Shown here: positions 1-8,641 of the stretch, one piece after another | Layout: every line of letters starts with the position of its first letter | Numbering within the stretch: the first letter of the stretch is position 1 | NCBI GenBank assembly: GCA_910574835.1 | Contig: CAJTDE010000004.1 | Location: 124,001 to 188,000 of the forward strand | Source of the DNA: Clostridia bacterium | GTDB taxonomy: Bacteria; Bacillota; Clostridia; Lachnospirales; Lachnospiraceae | Reading direction: 5' to 3' | DNA: 64,000 nucleotides | The notes under the pieces: model-generated | Told to the model about the DNA's origin: nothing | Databases searched by the model: none | The model's input: the letters and a program-made list of their open reading frames with translations, nothing else | Program-made: the position numbers and the translations under genes

Positions 1-50
1 GCCTCCCATGCCTTCGCACGTTTCTCCCTCAACTCCAAAATCTTCTTCAT
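1..50 (-). CDS. Phage major capsid protein, N-terminal fragment
   Basis: The last bases before the left edge encode the start of a protein reading MKKILELREKRAKAWEA, a typical opening of HK97-fold major capsid proteins of Clostridia phages. It follows the ClpP-type protease gene directly, the expected order (portal, protease, capsid). A GGAGGT ribosome site lies about seven bases before the ATG at 50. An in-frame ATG at 56 abuts that site and is less likely. Only about 16 residues are in the window, so the family assignment rests on this stretch and on position. Confidence 0.65.
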   Translation of the reverse strand, partial: MKKILELREKRAKAWE

Positions 51-68
51 CTTCATACCTCCATAAAT

Positions 69-779
69 TTAATGTGATAACAACTGTAACCGCTTCTCCA
101 ACTGCTCCACCGGAACTTTCTTCTCCGTTTCCTTATGCTCCGGTATCAGCTTAGACAGCAGCGAATTAGTCACCGCCATGCGCGAAAACATCACGCCCTC
201 CGGCTCCCCGCCCCTAGCTTTATCCTCCGTACCGTCCCCACGCAGAACCCCGTCCGCAAACCCAAGCTCCACCGCCTTCCTTGCGTTAAACCAGCTCTCC
301 GCATCCATCAGATGGGAAATCCTGGCCCGGCTCATGCCCGTCTTGATCTCATAGGCGTTCATGATACTCTCCTTCACCTCGTCCAGCATCTCCCCCGCCC
401 TCTGCATCTCCTTACTGTCCCCAATGGCAATCGTCATGGGATTGTGGATCATCATCATGCCCACCGGAGACATCAGAACCTCCGTCCCCGCCATGGCGAT
501 CACAGACGCCGCCGAAGCCGCCAGAGCGTCCACCTTCACCCGCACATCCCCCTTATACTCCATCAGCATGTTATAAATCCGCGCCGCCGCAAACACATCC
601 CCGCCCGGAGAATTAATCCAGACCGTAATATCTCCCGTCCCTGCATTCAGCTCCTTCCGGAACAGCGCCGGCGTCACCTCGTCCCCGTACCAGGTCTCAT
701 CCGAAATCTCCCCGTTTAAAACCAGGGTCCTCTCCCCGTCTGTCTCATTCCGTATCCAGTTCCAAAACTTCCGCTTCAT
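69..779 (-). CDS. ClpP-like prohead maturation protease
   Basis: This 236-residue protein is an S14/ClpP-type serine protease that would process the scaffold or capsid N-terminus during prohead assembly. The fold signatures are visible: WINSPGGDVFAA at about residues 54-65, the nucleophile serine in the ALAASAAS stretch (S89 by alignment to ClpP) and the catalytic histidine in MMMIHNPM (H112). About 40 C-terminal residues are low in conserved features, as in other phage copies. It lies between portal and capsid genes, as expected. Function is confident from the family and context. Confidence 0.92.
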   Translation of the reverse strand: MKRKFWNWIRNETDGERTLVLNGEISDETWYGDEVTPALFRKELNAGTGDITVWINSPGGDVFAAARIYNMLMEYKGDVRVKVDALAASAASVIAMAGTEVLMSPVGMMMIHNPMTIAIGDSKEMQRAGEMLDEVKESIMNAYEIKTGMSRARISHLMDAESWFNARKAVELGFADGVLRGDGTEDKARGGEPEGVMFSRMAVTNSLLSKLIPEHKETEKKVPVEQLEKRLQLLSH

Positions 780-936
780 CCCTGCACCTCACTTTCCGAT
801 TCTTCCAATACTTCCCGCCAATCCCCATAAATCAGCGCACAAAAAAAGCCGTCAGATATCTCCGCCTGTCAGCTTCCAAAACGCCTTTATTCTGCTTTTA
901 TGCCTTTATACCTTTATGCTTTCATGTTCCCATGCC

Positions 937-2241
937 TCACTGCCCCTGTCCGGGATAGCCCTGCCGGGACATCCTCCCGTCCGTCGTCTCTGGCTCCTGC
1001 AGGTTCTTTCCCGCAAACAGCCCTGCATCTTCCAGCTTGCACAGATTCCCGTTCACCAGGTACAAGTCCCCTCCTTCCTCCGCAGGGATCGGGTTCATGT
1101 CCTCCATCTCCCTGATATCATTCGCAGACAGCCACCCATTCTGCCGCCCCACAGAATACCCGGTCATACGGCTCTGGTAATCCCCCCGCAGAAGCCCGTC
1201 CACGTTCAGCTTCACAAAATACTCCCGCTTCTCCTGGGGCAGCAATAAGGCTTTCTGTAAAGACTGCTCCCACCGGATCACCCATGGGTCCAGCGTATAC
1301 TTCACAAACTCCAGCGACTGCTGCTCAATGTTGGAAAAACTGCTCTTATCCAGATCCCCAACCATATGCGGCGGAATCCGGTACAGCCTGGCAATCTCGT
1401 CCACCTGGAACTTCCTGGTCTCCAGAAACTGCGCTTCCTCCGGCGGAATCCCGATCTGCTGGTACTTCATGCCCTCTTCCAGAACGGCAACCTTCCCCGC
1501 ATTCTTAGAGCCCCCGTAGACAGCGTGCCAGCTCTCCCGCACCTTCGCCGGGTCCTTCAACACCCCCGGATGCTCCAATACACCGCCAGGCGTGGCCCCG
1601 TTCTCAAAGAACCCCGCCCCGTATTCCTCACAGGCCAGCGTCATCCCCACCGCATTCTTCGCCATGGCAATGGGAGAATACCCCACCAGCCCGTCAAACC
1701 CAAGCCCGGGGATATGCAGCACATCCTCCGGTGCAAGATACACCCTGCCGTACTCCCCAAAGTTCGGGTTCTCGTCACTGTACCGGTTATAGACATAATA
1801 AAGCTCCCCCTTACCGTCCCGGTCAACCTCCACCTTGTCCGGCAGCAGCGGGTACAGCCCAAGCACCCGGCCCCTGCCGTCCCGTATGATCTGCGCATAG
1901 GCATTCCCCCAGATCAAAAGATGGCTCATAAGCGTCTCCCGGAACACAAAAGAAGTCATCTCCGGGTTCGGCTCGTCATGCAGGAGATAATACAAAGGAT
2001 GGTCATACACCCGCACCTTCCCCCTCCCCGCATACCGGTACAAATGCACCGGCAGGGAAGCAATCGCCTCCGACAGAATCCGCACACAGGAATAGACCGC
2101 CGTGGTCTGCATGGCCGTCCGCTCATTCACGACCTTCCCGCTGCTGCTCCGCCCAAACAAAAAGGAATAAGCCGTACCCCCGTAACTGTCCCTCGGCTTA
2201 TCCCTCGCACCCCGGATACCTAAAATAGATGCCAGTTTCAT
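937..2241 (-). CDS. Phage portal protein (HK97 family)
   Basis: This 434-residue protein matches the HK97-type portal family, the dodecameric vertex through which DNA is packaged and to which the terminase docks. Recognisable stretches are TAVYSCVRILSEAIASLPVH near residue 47, the LLIWGNAYAQIIRD segment and the YRIPPHMVGDLDKSSFSNIE block near residues 288-307. Length is normal for the family. It is followed after about 157 bases by the protease gene. A MerR-type regulator separates it from the large terminase gene, which is unusual. Confidence 0.92.
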   Translation of the reverse strand: MKLASILGIRGARDKPRDSYGGTAYSFLFGRSSSGKVVNERTAMQTTAVYSCVRILSEAIASLPVHLYRYAGRGKVRVYDHPLYYLLHDEPNPEMTSFVFRETLMSHLLIWGNAYAQIIRDGRGRVLGLYPLLPDKVEVDRDGKGELYYVYNRYSDENPNFGEYGRVYLAPEDVLHIPGLGFDGLVGYSPIAMAKNAVGMTLACEEYGAGFFENGATPGGVLEHPGVLKDPAKVRESWHAVYGGSKNAGKVAVLEEGMKYQQIGIPPEEAQFLETRKFQVDEIARLYRIPPHMVGDLDKSSFSNIEQQSLEFVKYTLDPWVIRWEQSLQKALLLPQEKREYFVKLNVDGLLRGDYQSRMTGYSVGRQNGWLSANDIREMEDMNPIPAEEGGDLYLVNGNLCKLEDAGLFAGKNLQEPETTDGRMSRQGYPGQGQ

Positions 2242-2317
2242 ACACGCCTCCTAAAAATCAGCAAAAAAGAAGCGCCTCCGAAGAGACGCCCCCCTATATG
2301 TCCAAATCAACACACTG

Positions 2318-3136
2318 CTATTTCTTTTTTACCGGAAAACAGACTTCCGTGACCATTTCCTCCGGGTCAGATGTGTCACTGGGGCTTACATGGTAGATAC
2401 AGAATGACTTCCCGTTAAAATCATACCCATTCTCAACCACCCAGTTTGCAACAGCCGCATTCACCCTCGAAATCTGGTCATAACCGCCCTTATATGTGGC
2501 AGACGCAATCTGAATAGGCGGCACGGTCTTAAATTTCACATGCTCCGTATCCTGATATGTTCCCACAACCGTACTCTGAATCTCCACATCCGGGTCATGC
2601 TCCTTATGCCCTTCATCGTGGAAAATCGCCATCCCATAACACGGCGCTGCCTGCTGCACATTCTGTCCTTCCAGTTCTCGGCACATAATCTCCCATAACA
2701 GCCCTTCCTGGTCATAAGCAGGGATCACCTGCCGCACACTTGCAACGTACCGCTCCGGTAATGTTTTTAATGTCACATTATAATCCATAAGGTTACCATC
2801 CTTTCTCATCCATTTCAATGTACTGTCAAGAAACTGCAGCTTCTGCCGTATCTCTCTGGCTTCCCCTTCCAGCTCCTTCCGTTTCAAAATCAGGAACCGC
2901 TCCATTTCCTGTACATCCTCATATTTGCCCAGTATTTCTTTTATCATGGAAAGCCCGAAGCCCAGGCTTTTTAATGCCTGTATCTTTCCGGCCAGAGGAA
3001 GCTGGGACTCGCTGTAATAGCGGTATCCTGTAAAATCGTCCACGCATTCCGGGTGAAGGATTCCTATTTCATCATAATGCCGGAGCATACGGATACTAAT
3101 CCTTGACAGTTTTGAAAAATCTCCTATCCTTAACAT
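2318..3136 (-). CDS. MerR-family regulator with GyrI-like effector domain
   Basis: The protein starts MLRIGDFSKLSRISIRMLRHYDEIG, the winged helix-turn-helix of MerR regulators. It then has a dimerisation coiled coil (about residues 75-120) and a C-terminal GyrI/Rob-like ligand domain ending EMVTEVCFPVKK. Such proteins sense hydrophobic or cationic drugs and activate promoters with long spacers. I chose the ATG at 3136 because GAGGTGG lies five bases upstream; an open frame to 3178 has no ribosome site. The gene interrupts the phage late operon between large terminase and portal and carries its own promoter, so it looks like a moron or cargo gene. Its target could be itself or a host efflux gene. 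Confidence 0.9.
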   Translation of the reverse strand: MLRIGDFSKLSRISIRMLRHYDEIGILHPECVDDFTGYRYYSESQLPLAGKIQALKSLGFGLSMIKEILGKYEDVQEMERFLILKRKELEGEAREIRQKLQFLDSTLKWMRKDGNLMDYNVTLKTLPERYVASVRQVIPAYDQEGLLWEIMCRELEGQNVQQAAPCYGMAIFHDEGHKEHDPDVEIQSTVVGTYQDTEHVKFKTVPPIQIASATYKGGYDQISRVNAAVANWVVENGYDFNGKSFCIYHVSPSDTSDPEEMVTEVCFPVKKK

Positions 3137-3178
3137 TCGTTCCACCTCACATATATGTGTCTTCCTGAGCTCAATCAT

Positions 3179-3209
3179 ACTTTAGAGTATACCATAGTGT
3201 GAGAGTCAA
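3179..3209 (-). promoter_or_regulatory. MerR-type promoter for the regulator gene
   Basis: On the minus strand a TTGACT -35 box (3204-3209) and a TAAAGT -10 box (3179-3184) are separated by 19 bases. Overlong 19-20 bp spacers are characteristic of MerR-activated promoters. The spacer starts CTCACACTATGG, resembling drug-sensing MerR operators. The first ATG with a good ribosome site follows about 43 bases downstream. This suggests autoregulated expression independent of the phage late operon. Confidence 0.7.
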
Positions 3210-3251
3210 CCCCATAATCAAAAGATTTTTTAATTTTTCAGTCCCATCAGG

Positions 3252-4799
3252 CTAAAAGCTCAAAATTCCCCTCTCGTCATACACGCTTCCCGTACTTCCG
3301 CCATGCCTAATCGCCCGGTCAAGCGCCATGATTGCCGCCACCGCACCGTCAATCTTCTCCGTGGACTTCTCCTTATCCGGCTTGATGTTCCCTGCCGGGT
3401 CCGTCCGGATAAAAATATTATCCATCATCCACCTAAGGACCGGATGCCCTCCGTGCGCGATATTCTTCTCCAGCACCAGCTCCATCAGCCTCTTGGACGG
3501 CGGCGACATATCCTTGAAGCCCTGACCGAACGGAACCACCGTAAAACCAAGCCCCTCCAGGTTCTGTACCATCTGCACCGCTCCCCACCGGTCAAAGGCA
3601 ATCTCCTTTATGCGAAATTTCTTCCCCAGATTGTCTATGAAATTCTCAATGAACCCATAATGGATCACATCCCCTTCCGTAGTCTCCAGAACCCCCTGCT
3701 TCTCCCACACGTCATACGGCACATGGTCACGCCGCACCCTACGCATCATGTTTTCCTCCGGTATCCAGAAATACGGCAGGAACACATACTTCTCCGTATC
3801 GTCCCTGGGCGGAAACACCAACATAAAAGCCGTGATATCAATAGAACTGGACAGATCCAGCCCACCGTAACACTCCCGCCCCAGAAGCTCCCCCTCGTCC
3901 ACCGGGAAAGCACAGGCATCCCACTTCTCCATCTGCATCCACCGTGTGGACTGCTTCACCCACTGGTTCAGCCGAAGCTGCCGGAAAATATTTTCCTCTG
4001 CCGGATTGTCCCTGGCACTCATACACGCATTCCGCACCTTACCAATGTCAATCGTATGCCCCAGGGACGGGTTCGCCTGATGCCACACTTCTTCCGAAGT
4101 CCAGTCCGCATCGTCAGAAGCCCCGTAAATCACCGGATAGAACGTCAGGTCTATCTTCCTCCCGCACAAAATGTCCTCCGCTTTCTGATGCTGTTCAAAA
4201 CAGACAGAATGCCGGTCCGTCCCCGCCGTAGTGATCAGGAAGAACAAAGGCTGTGTCCTGGCATCCCCGGAACCCTTCGTCATAACGTCGAACAGCTCCC
4301 GGTTCGGCTGGCTGTGCAGCTCGTCAAAGATCACCGCATGGACATTCAGCCCATGCTTCGTATAAGCCTCCGCAGAAAGCACTTGGTAAAAACTGTTCGT
4401 GGGCTTATACACCAGCCGCTTCACCGACATCACCGGCTTGATCCTCTTCTTTAACGCCGGGCACTGGTCCACCATGTCCACCGCCACGTCAAACACAATG
4501 GAAGCCTGCTGCCGGTCAGAAGCACAGCCGTAAACCTCCGCGCCCCACTCATTGTCCCCGCAGGTCATGTAAAGCGCCACCCCTGCCGCCAGCTCCGACT
4601 TCCCGTTCTTCTTCGGGATCTCCACATAGGCCGTATTATACTGCCGGAACCCGTCCTCCTTCACCGTCCCGAACACGTCCCTGATGATCGTCTCCTGCCA
4701 CGGCAGCAGGTCAAAGGCCTGCCCCCGCCATCTCCCCTTCGTATGTTTCAGGCAGCGGATAAACTCCACCGCCCTCTGCGCCTTCGCCTCGTCAAACAC
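3252..4799 (-). CDS. Phage terminase large subunit
   Basis: This 515-residue protein is the packaging motor: an N-terminal ATPase that pumps DNA and a C-terminal RNase H-like nuclease that cuts concatemers. The Walker A-type motif is IPKKNGKSE (residues 61-69), a Walker B-like HAVIFDELHSQ lies near residue 158, and nuclease acidic residues sit in the YGGLDLSSSID stretch. The start is a GTG at 4799 whose G overlaps the TAG stop of the small terminase gene, indicating translational coupling. Length and order fit HK97-like phages. Confidence 0.94.
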   Translation of the reverse strand: MFDEAKAQRAVEFIRCLKHTKGRWRGQAFDLLPWQETIIRDVFGTVKEDGFRQYNTAYVEIPKKNGKSELAAGVALYMTCGDNEWGAEVYGCASDRQQASIVFDVAVDMVDQCPALKKRIKPVMSVKRLVYKPTNSFYQVLSAEAYTKHGLNVHAVIFDELHSQPNRELFDVMTKGSGDARTQPLFFLITTAGTDRHSVCFEQHQKAEDILCGRKIDLTFYPVIYGASDDADWTSEEVWHQANPSLGHTIDIGKVRNACMSARDNPAEENIFRQLRLNQWVKQSTRWMQMEKWDACAFPVDEGELLGRECYGGLDLSSSIDITAFMLVFPPRDDTEKYVFLPYFWIPEENMMRRVRRDHVPYDVWEKQGVLETTEGDVIHYGFIENFIDNLGKKFRIKEIAFDRWGAVQMVQNLEGLGFTVVPFGQGFKDMSPPSKRLMELVLEKNIAHGGHPVLRWMMDNIFIRTDPAGNIKPDKEKSTEKIDGAVAAIMALDRAIRHGGSTGSVYDERGILSF

Positions 4800-5311
4800 T
4801 ATCCACCGCCTCCCTTGAACAACAGGAGCTCCATGGCGTCGCTCTCCTTATCCTCCCCGGCATCCACCACGATCCGGCTCCGGGAAGAAGGCGTAAGCCC
4901 GAACTGCTCACAGAACCGGTTCATGATTTTCAGGTAAGTCTGCGCAATGGACACCTGCGGGACCTGCTGGCAGTACCCCGAAGGCGTCTCCATGATCGCC
5001 CCATGCTCTGAAATATATTCCTCCGCTTCCTTCCACCTGGCATACGCTTGGCAGTATCCCGCAAAAGCCGCCATGTCAATCTCCGTCAGAATCCCAAGCC
5101 GCTCCATCTGCTTCGCCATCCGCTTCCATTCCTTCTTCGCCTCCGCTTCCAGCCACGCCGGGCATCTCGGAGCCTTCTTCTCCGGCTTCGGCTCCCCGGC
5201 ATTCAGCCCCCGCTTCCCAGGGTTCCCCTCCAGCACCTTCACCGCCGTAGGCTTCGGCTTCCGCCCTCTCTGCGCCACCGCACTCACCTCCCTCCGTACC
5301 GGCTCACGCAC
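4799..5311 (-). CDS. Phage terminase small subunit (P27 family)
   Basis: This 170-residue protein has the P27-family layout. A basic GRKPKPTAVKVLEGNPGKR leader is followed by PRCPAWLEAEAKKEWKRM, a helical middle (LGILTEIDMAAFAGYCQAY) and an SSRSRI stretch near the C-terminus. It would recognise the packaging site and hand DNA to the large subunit, whose gene overlaps its stop codon by one base. It starts just seven bases after the methyltransferase gene ends, so it belongs to the same transcript. Confidence 0.92.
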   Translation of the reverse strand: MREPVRREVSAVAQRGRKPKPTAVKVLEGNPGKRGLNAGEPKPEKKAPRCPAWLEAEAKKEWKRMAKQMERLGILTEIDMAAFAGYCQAYARWKEAEEYISEHGAIMETPSGYCQQVPQVSIAQTYLKIMNRFCEQFGLTPSSRSRIVVDAGEDKESDAMELLLFKGGGG

Positions 5312-5318
5312 AGTCTTT

Positions 5319-8054
5319 TTAATTCAGAAAATCAAAATCCTCATCAGGCCCCGTCCCGGAATCTCCAAGAACCTTTCCTGCAAAAATTTCCTTCTCCATG
5401 TCCTTAAAACCTTCATATGCTGATTCACACAAACAATCTTCAAAGCCTTCCTGCTCTATTTCCTCCGCAGAATCTCCAAAGTCTTCCCATGCCGTCCCCG
5501 GCACAAAGCCATCAGCGCCATTCCATTCAGCCTCCCGCACGGAATCCCCGAACTCTTCCCACACAGCCTCCATCTGCGCCAGAAGCTCCCGGCTCTCCGG
5601 CAGTGCCATGGCGACCGCATAAGCCACCGTCGCCGTGACCGCATTCCCGGCCTGCTTGTAAAGCTGTGTCTCCGAATTGACAGCCGCCGCCCGCTCATAC
5701 AGCTCATCCGGGAACCCCTGCAGGCGGAAACACTCACGGGGCGTCAGCCGCCGTATCTTCCCGCACTTCGTCACCGTCCCCATCATGCACCCCGTATCCA
5801 GCGTCTGCGAACAGCCCTTTCCAACACGACCCCGCCGGGATTCACTCTTCGGATACGACAGGCACACGCCGTCCCCCGGATAAGCCAGGTCATACCCCTG
5901 CTTCGTGCCGTTCCTCACCGGCAGCGCCGTCTCCGCATCCCCGGACTCTTCTTCTGTCAGATAAACCCCATGCTGGTCCTGCGCCGTCAGCGTGAACATC
6001 GGCTCCCCGGCCTCCTTCATACGCCTGCCGTTCTGCCGCTTCTCCACCCGGCCCGGCGTCAGCACCGCCCTGGCTTCCGGCACACCGGCGTCCCCATCTC
6101 CCGGCTCTGCTCCTTCCGTCTCCAATACCCCGGAATTGACCGCCCGCCAGTTGATCAGCCTGCCGGTATAACATGCCACCAGGCACCGCGCGGTCTCCGT
6201 GACCTTCGGATGGTTCAGCGTCTGGTCCACAAACACCTTGCTCCCCTGCCCCTTGTTTGTAGTGACAGCCGGCGCAAGCCCCTTTGCGTCATAGACACAT
6301 CCGTTCATCCCCCTCCCGCTGGGGTTCACATTCCCCACGCAGTACAGCCCGGTCTTCGCGCCCATGCCGCCGCCATTCGCCCCGATACTCACCGAAACCC
6401 CGGACGGGTCATACACCCGGTATCCCTGCATCCCGCCTATAACCTCTTTAAGAGCTCCGCCGTCTTCTCCGGTGACAGGTAATATTTCCCGTCCGCCTCT
6501 GCTTCTAAGAACTGCGATAAGGAATACCCTCTCCCGGTTCTGCGGGACTCCGAAGTCTTTAGAATTAAGCACCTGCCACCGCACGTCATACCCTGCCTCG
6601 TCCATTTCAGAGAGAACGGCGGCAAAATCGAATCCTGCATTGACTGATAACAGGTTCTTAACGTTCTCAACAAGTAGGTATGTGGGCTTATCACTTTCCT
6701 CTTTGCCTTTGATGAGGTCAATAATGCTGTAATAGATTCCACTTCTTTTTCCTCTAAGCCCTCTCTGCTTTCCTGCGATGGAGATATCCTGGCAGTTGTG
6801 GGCTGCCAGCCCTCCTGCTGTGTATGAATTGTCATCTTCCACCTCCATGTTGTAGACATATCCGTCAAACGGGACCTTCCTGCTGCCCCTGAAACGGCAC
6901 CAGACATATCCGTCCATGAAAAAAGAGCCGTCCCTTTCAGACCGCCCTTCCTTGAACCTCACCGTATAAAAATCATGCTGCCGTACCGTCCTGCCCTCGA
7001 TCACGCAGGTCTCCGGCCTCTTATTTCTGTAAACCGCACAGGGCATACGGTACGCCTTATGCACACAGTCCCGGATTCCATAAGCAAGCTCCCTGGAAAT
7101 CGTGGATGCCTGACGATACTTTCCCACAATGCACCCGTCCGTCTCAAAATACCCTTCCAGAAACGCCCGCAGCAGATCCTCCGGCAGATCGAAAACCGCA
7201 TCCGTCAGCCGCTTTCCTCCCGCGCCTTTCCCAAACCGCATCAAAAACACCGTCAGCTCTTTATTCGTAAAATGCACCTTATAAGCTGTCCGCTCCTTCG
7301 CCACGCTGTAACGGAACATTCCGTCCACATGCCTTTTCAGCCGTTCCAGCTTTTCCTCGTTGCAGGCAACCACCACCCGGTAATTATCAGGCGCATTCTT
7401 CCTCTTGGTGACACGATACCAGCCGTCCCCCATGTAACAGCCCACGAACCACCAGAAATCAGGGCTATTCAAATCAAGATTATCCAGCTTATATTCTTTC
7501 CCATGCCGCTCATAAGTAATCCCGTCCCACTCTGGCAACTCTGCCTTGTTATTCACCGGAACCGCGATCAGATCACCTGCCTCCAGTTCCTGTACGGCTT
7601 TCCATTTGGCAGAATCCCCGTCTTTTACCAGAAACGGATGCTCCCCGGTCACTCTTAGATTCTCCACGCCGAAAACATCCAGCTCATAAATCTCACCGGC
7701 CCTATGCTTCATGGGCCTCACCACCGGACGGAACCGGCCCTTATGCGTCAGCACCCTGTCTCCCTCCCGAATATCCTCAATACATTTATACCCCTGGTCC
7801 GTCATCACCAGCGTCCCGGCCTCAAAGCAGGGGAACCCGAAGCACCACGCATCCGCATAAGGAATCTCTTCCGGCGTCAGCTTCGTCACATCCTCCGCCT
7901 TCCATTCTCCCTCCGTATCATACATGGCCTCATAAGAAGCCCTTGCAAATTTATCATACTCACAATACCCGATACACTTATGCCCGGCCCATTCCAGCCC
8001 CAGCCGGAACCCGCCGATCCCCGAACAGATATCCAGAAACGTAAGCCTTCCCAT
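5319..8054 (-). CDS. Phage DNA (cytosine-5) methyltransferase interrupted by an intein
   Basis: The 911-residue precursor is a C5-cytosine methylase split by a 345-residue intein. Motif I is FLDICSGIGGFRLGL (6-20). Motif IV is GFP, then the intein, then CQDISIAGKQ, so the catalytic cysteine is C421 of the precursor. Motif VI ENVKNLL, motif VIII QNRERVFLIA and motif X QAGNAVTATVAYAVA follow. The long region before motif IX contains repeated blocks such as GLAPAVTTNKGQG, MFTLTAQDQHG and CSQTLDTGCMMG, typical of phage enzymes with several target-recognition segments. The last 100 residues form an acidic tail with near-repeats EEFGDS, EDFGDS and EGFKD. The mature enzyme after splicing would be 566 residues. 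It probably modifies phage DNA against host restriction. Confidence 0.92.
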   Translation of the reverse strand: MGRLTFLDICSGIGGFRLGLEWAGHKCIGYCEYDKFARASYEAMYDTEGEWKAEDVTKLTPEEIPYADAWCFGFPCFEAGTLVMTDQGYKCIEDIREGDRVLTHKGRFRPVVRPMKHRAGEIYELDVFGVENLRVTGEHPFLVKDGDSAKWKAVQELEAGDLIAVPVNNKAELPEWDGITYERHGKEYKLDNLDLNSPDFWWFVGCYMGDGWYRVTKRKNAPDNYRVVVACNEEKLERLKRHVDGMFRYSVAKERTAYKVHFTNKELTVFLMRFGKGAGGKRLTDAVFDLPEDLLRAFLEGYFETDGCIVGKYRQASTISRELAYGIRDCVHKAYRMPCAVYRNKRPETCVIEGRTVRQHDFYTVRFKEGRSERDGSFFMDGYVWCRFRGSRKVPFDGYVYNMEVEDDNSYTAGGLAAHNCQDISIAGKQRGLRGKRSGIYYSIIDLIKGKEESDKPTYLLVENVKNLLSVNAGFDFAAVLSEMDEAGYDVRWQVLNSKDFGVPQNRERVFLIAVLRSRGGREILPVTGEDGGALKEVIGGMQGYRVYDPSGVSVSIGANGGGMGAKTGLYCVGNVNPSGRGMNGCVYDAKGLAPAVTTNKGQGSKVFVDQTLNHPKVTETARCLVACYTGRLINWRAVNSGVLETEGAEPGDGDAGVPEARAVLTPGRVEKRQNGRRMKEAGEPMFTLTAQDQHGVYLTEEESGDAETALPVRNGTKQGYDLAYPGDGVCLSYPKSESRRGRVGKGCSQTLDTGCMMGTVTKCGKIRRLTPRECFRLQGFPDELYERAAAVNSETQLYKQAGNAVTATVAYAVAMALPESRELLAQMEAVWEEFGDSVREAEWNGADGFVPGTAWEDFGDSAEEIEQEGFEDCLCESAYEGFKDMEKEIFAGKVLGDSGTGPDEDFDFLN
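6795..7829 (-). other. LAGLIDADG intein inserted before the methylase catalytic cysteine
   Basis: Precursor residues C76 to N420 form the intein. Block A begins CFEAGTLVMTDQGYKCIEDI, block B holds TGEHPF (T136 and H139), block F reads VYNMEVEDDNSYTAGG and block G ends GLAAHN with H419-N420. The +1 extein residue is C421. Two LAGLIDADG-type endonuclease motifs lie between: FVGCYMGDG (203-211, D210) and FLEGYFETDG (298-307, D306), nucleotides about 7134-7448. All splicing residues and both endonuclease acids are present, so both activities look intact. Removing the intein restores the family motif GFPCQDISIAG without gaps. Confidence 0.95.
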
Positions 8055-8056
8055 GG

Positions 8057-8641
8057 TCAGTCCACCTCCCCGCTCTTCTCTCTTCCGCTTCCTTCCGGTT
8101 CCAGGACAACACTGCTCTCCACCTCATTCCCCCACGCTTCCCAGCCGGGGACACGCTGCCTTGCAAACAGTTCCACCCTCGGAAGGTCTCCCATCAATTC
8201 CACGATCTTCTCCCTCGTCTCGTCCGGCTTCTTGCTGTGCGCTTCCAGAGGAGAAATGATAAACTGGTGGACACGGGCAGACCTACGCCTGGGATGCCCT
8301 TTCACTCCCAGCAGGCAAATCTCCGCATTCCCCCTAGTCCAGAACCCCAGACCGTAAAACCAGCCCGGAGACTTCCGGTTCTGTTTCAGCCACACGAAAG
8401 CCACCGTCTTATACCGGAACCCCCAGCTCTCCATCACACGCAGGGCCTCCGGCAACTGCGGGAACGTAACCCACAAAAACAGCGTACAGTTTTCCGCGCA
8501 GATATCCGACACAGGCAGCCCGCAGATCTCTTCTGTACTCATTGTCCCGTAATGCTTCTCCGCTCCGCCCTGCACCCGCTTATTATCATACCGCCACGGA
8601 GGATCGGCATAGACGATATTATATTTCTGCCCTGTCTCCAT
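8057..8641 (-). CDS. MT-A70 family adenine-N6 DNA methyltransferase
   Basis: The protein (194 residues) opens METGQKYNIVYADPPWRYDN. The DPPW catalytic motif is at residues 13-16, followed by LFLWVTFPQLPEALRVMESWGF and FWTRGNAEICLLGVKG, the standard MT-A70/Ime4-like order. Such phage enzymes transfer a methyl group from SAM to adenine in DNA. I chose the ATG at 8641, ten bases after GGGAGG; the open frame continues upstream to 8929 but without family similarity. The start overlaps the end of the PAPS-reductase-family gene, and the gene stops two bases before the cytosine methylase starts. Confidence 0.9.
   Translation of the reverse strand: METGQKYNIVYADPPWRYDNKRVQGGAEKHYGTMSTEEICGLPVSDICAENCTLFLWVTFPQLPEALRVMESWGFRYKTVAFVWLKQNRKSPGWFYGLGFWTRGNAEICLLGVKGHPRRRSARVHQFIISPLEAHSKKPDETREKIVELMGDLPRVELFARQRVPGWEAWGNEVESSVVLEPEGSGREKSGEVD

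Noticed and set aside
3303-4454. Long plus-strand open frame of 383 codons opposite the large terminase gene
   Set aside because: It is Arg/His/Pro-rich, has no ribosome site and lies opposite a conserved terminase gene; it is a by-product of GC-rich codon use on the other strand.
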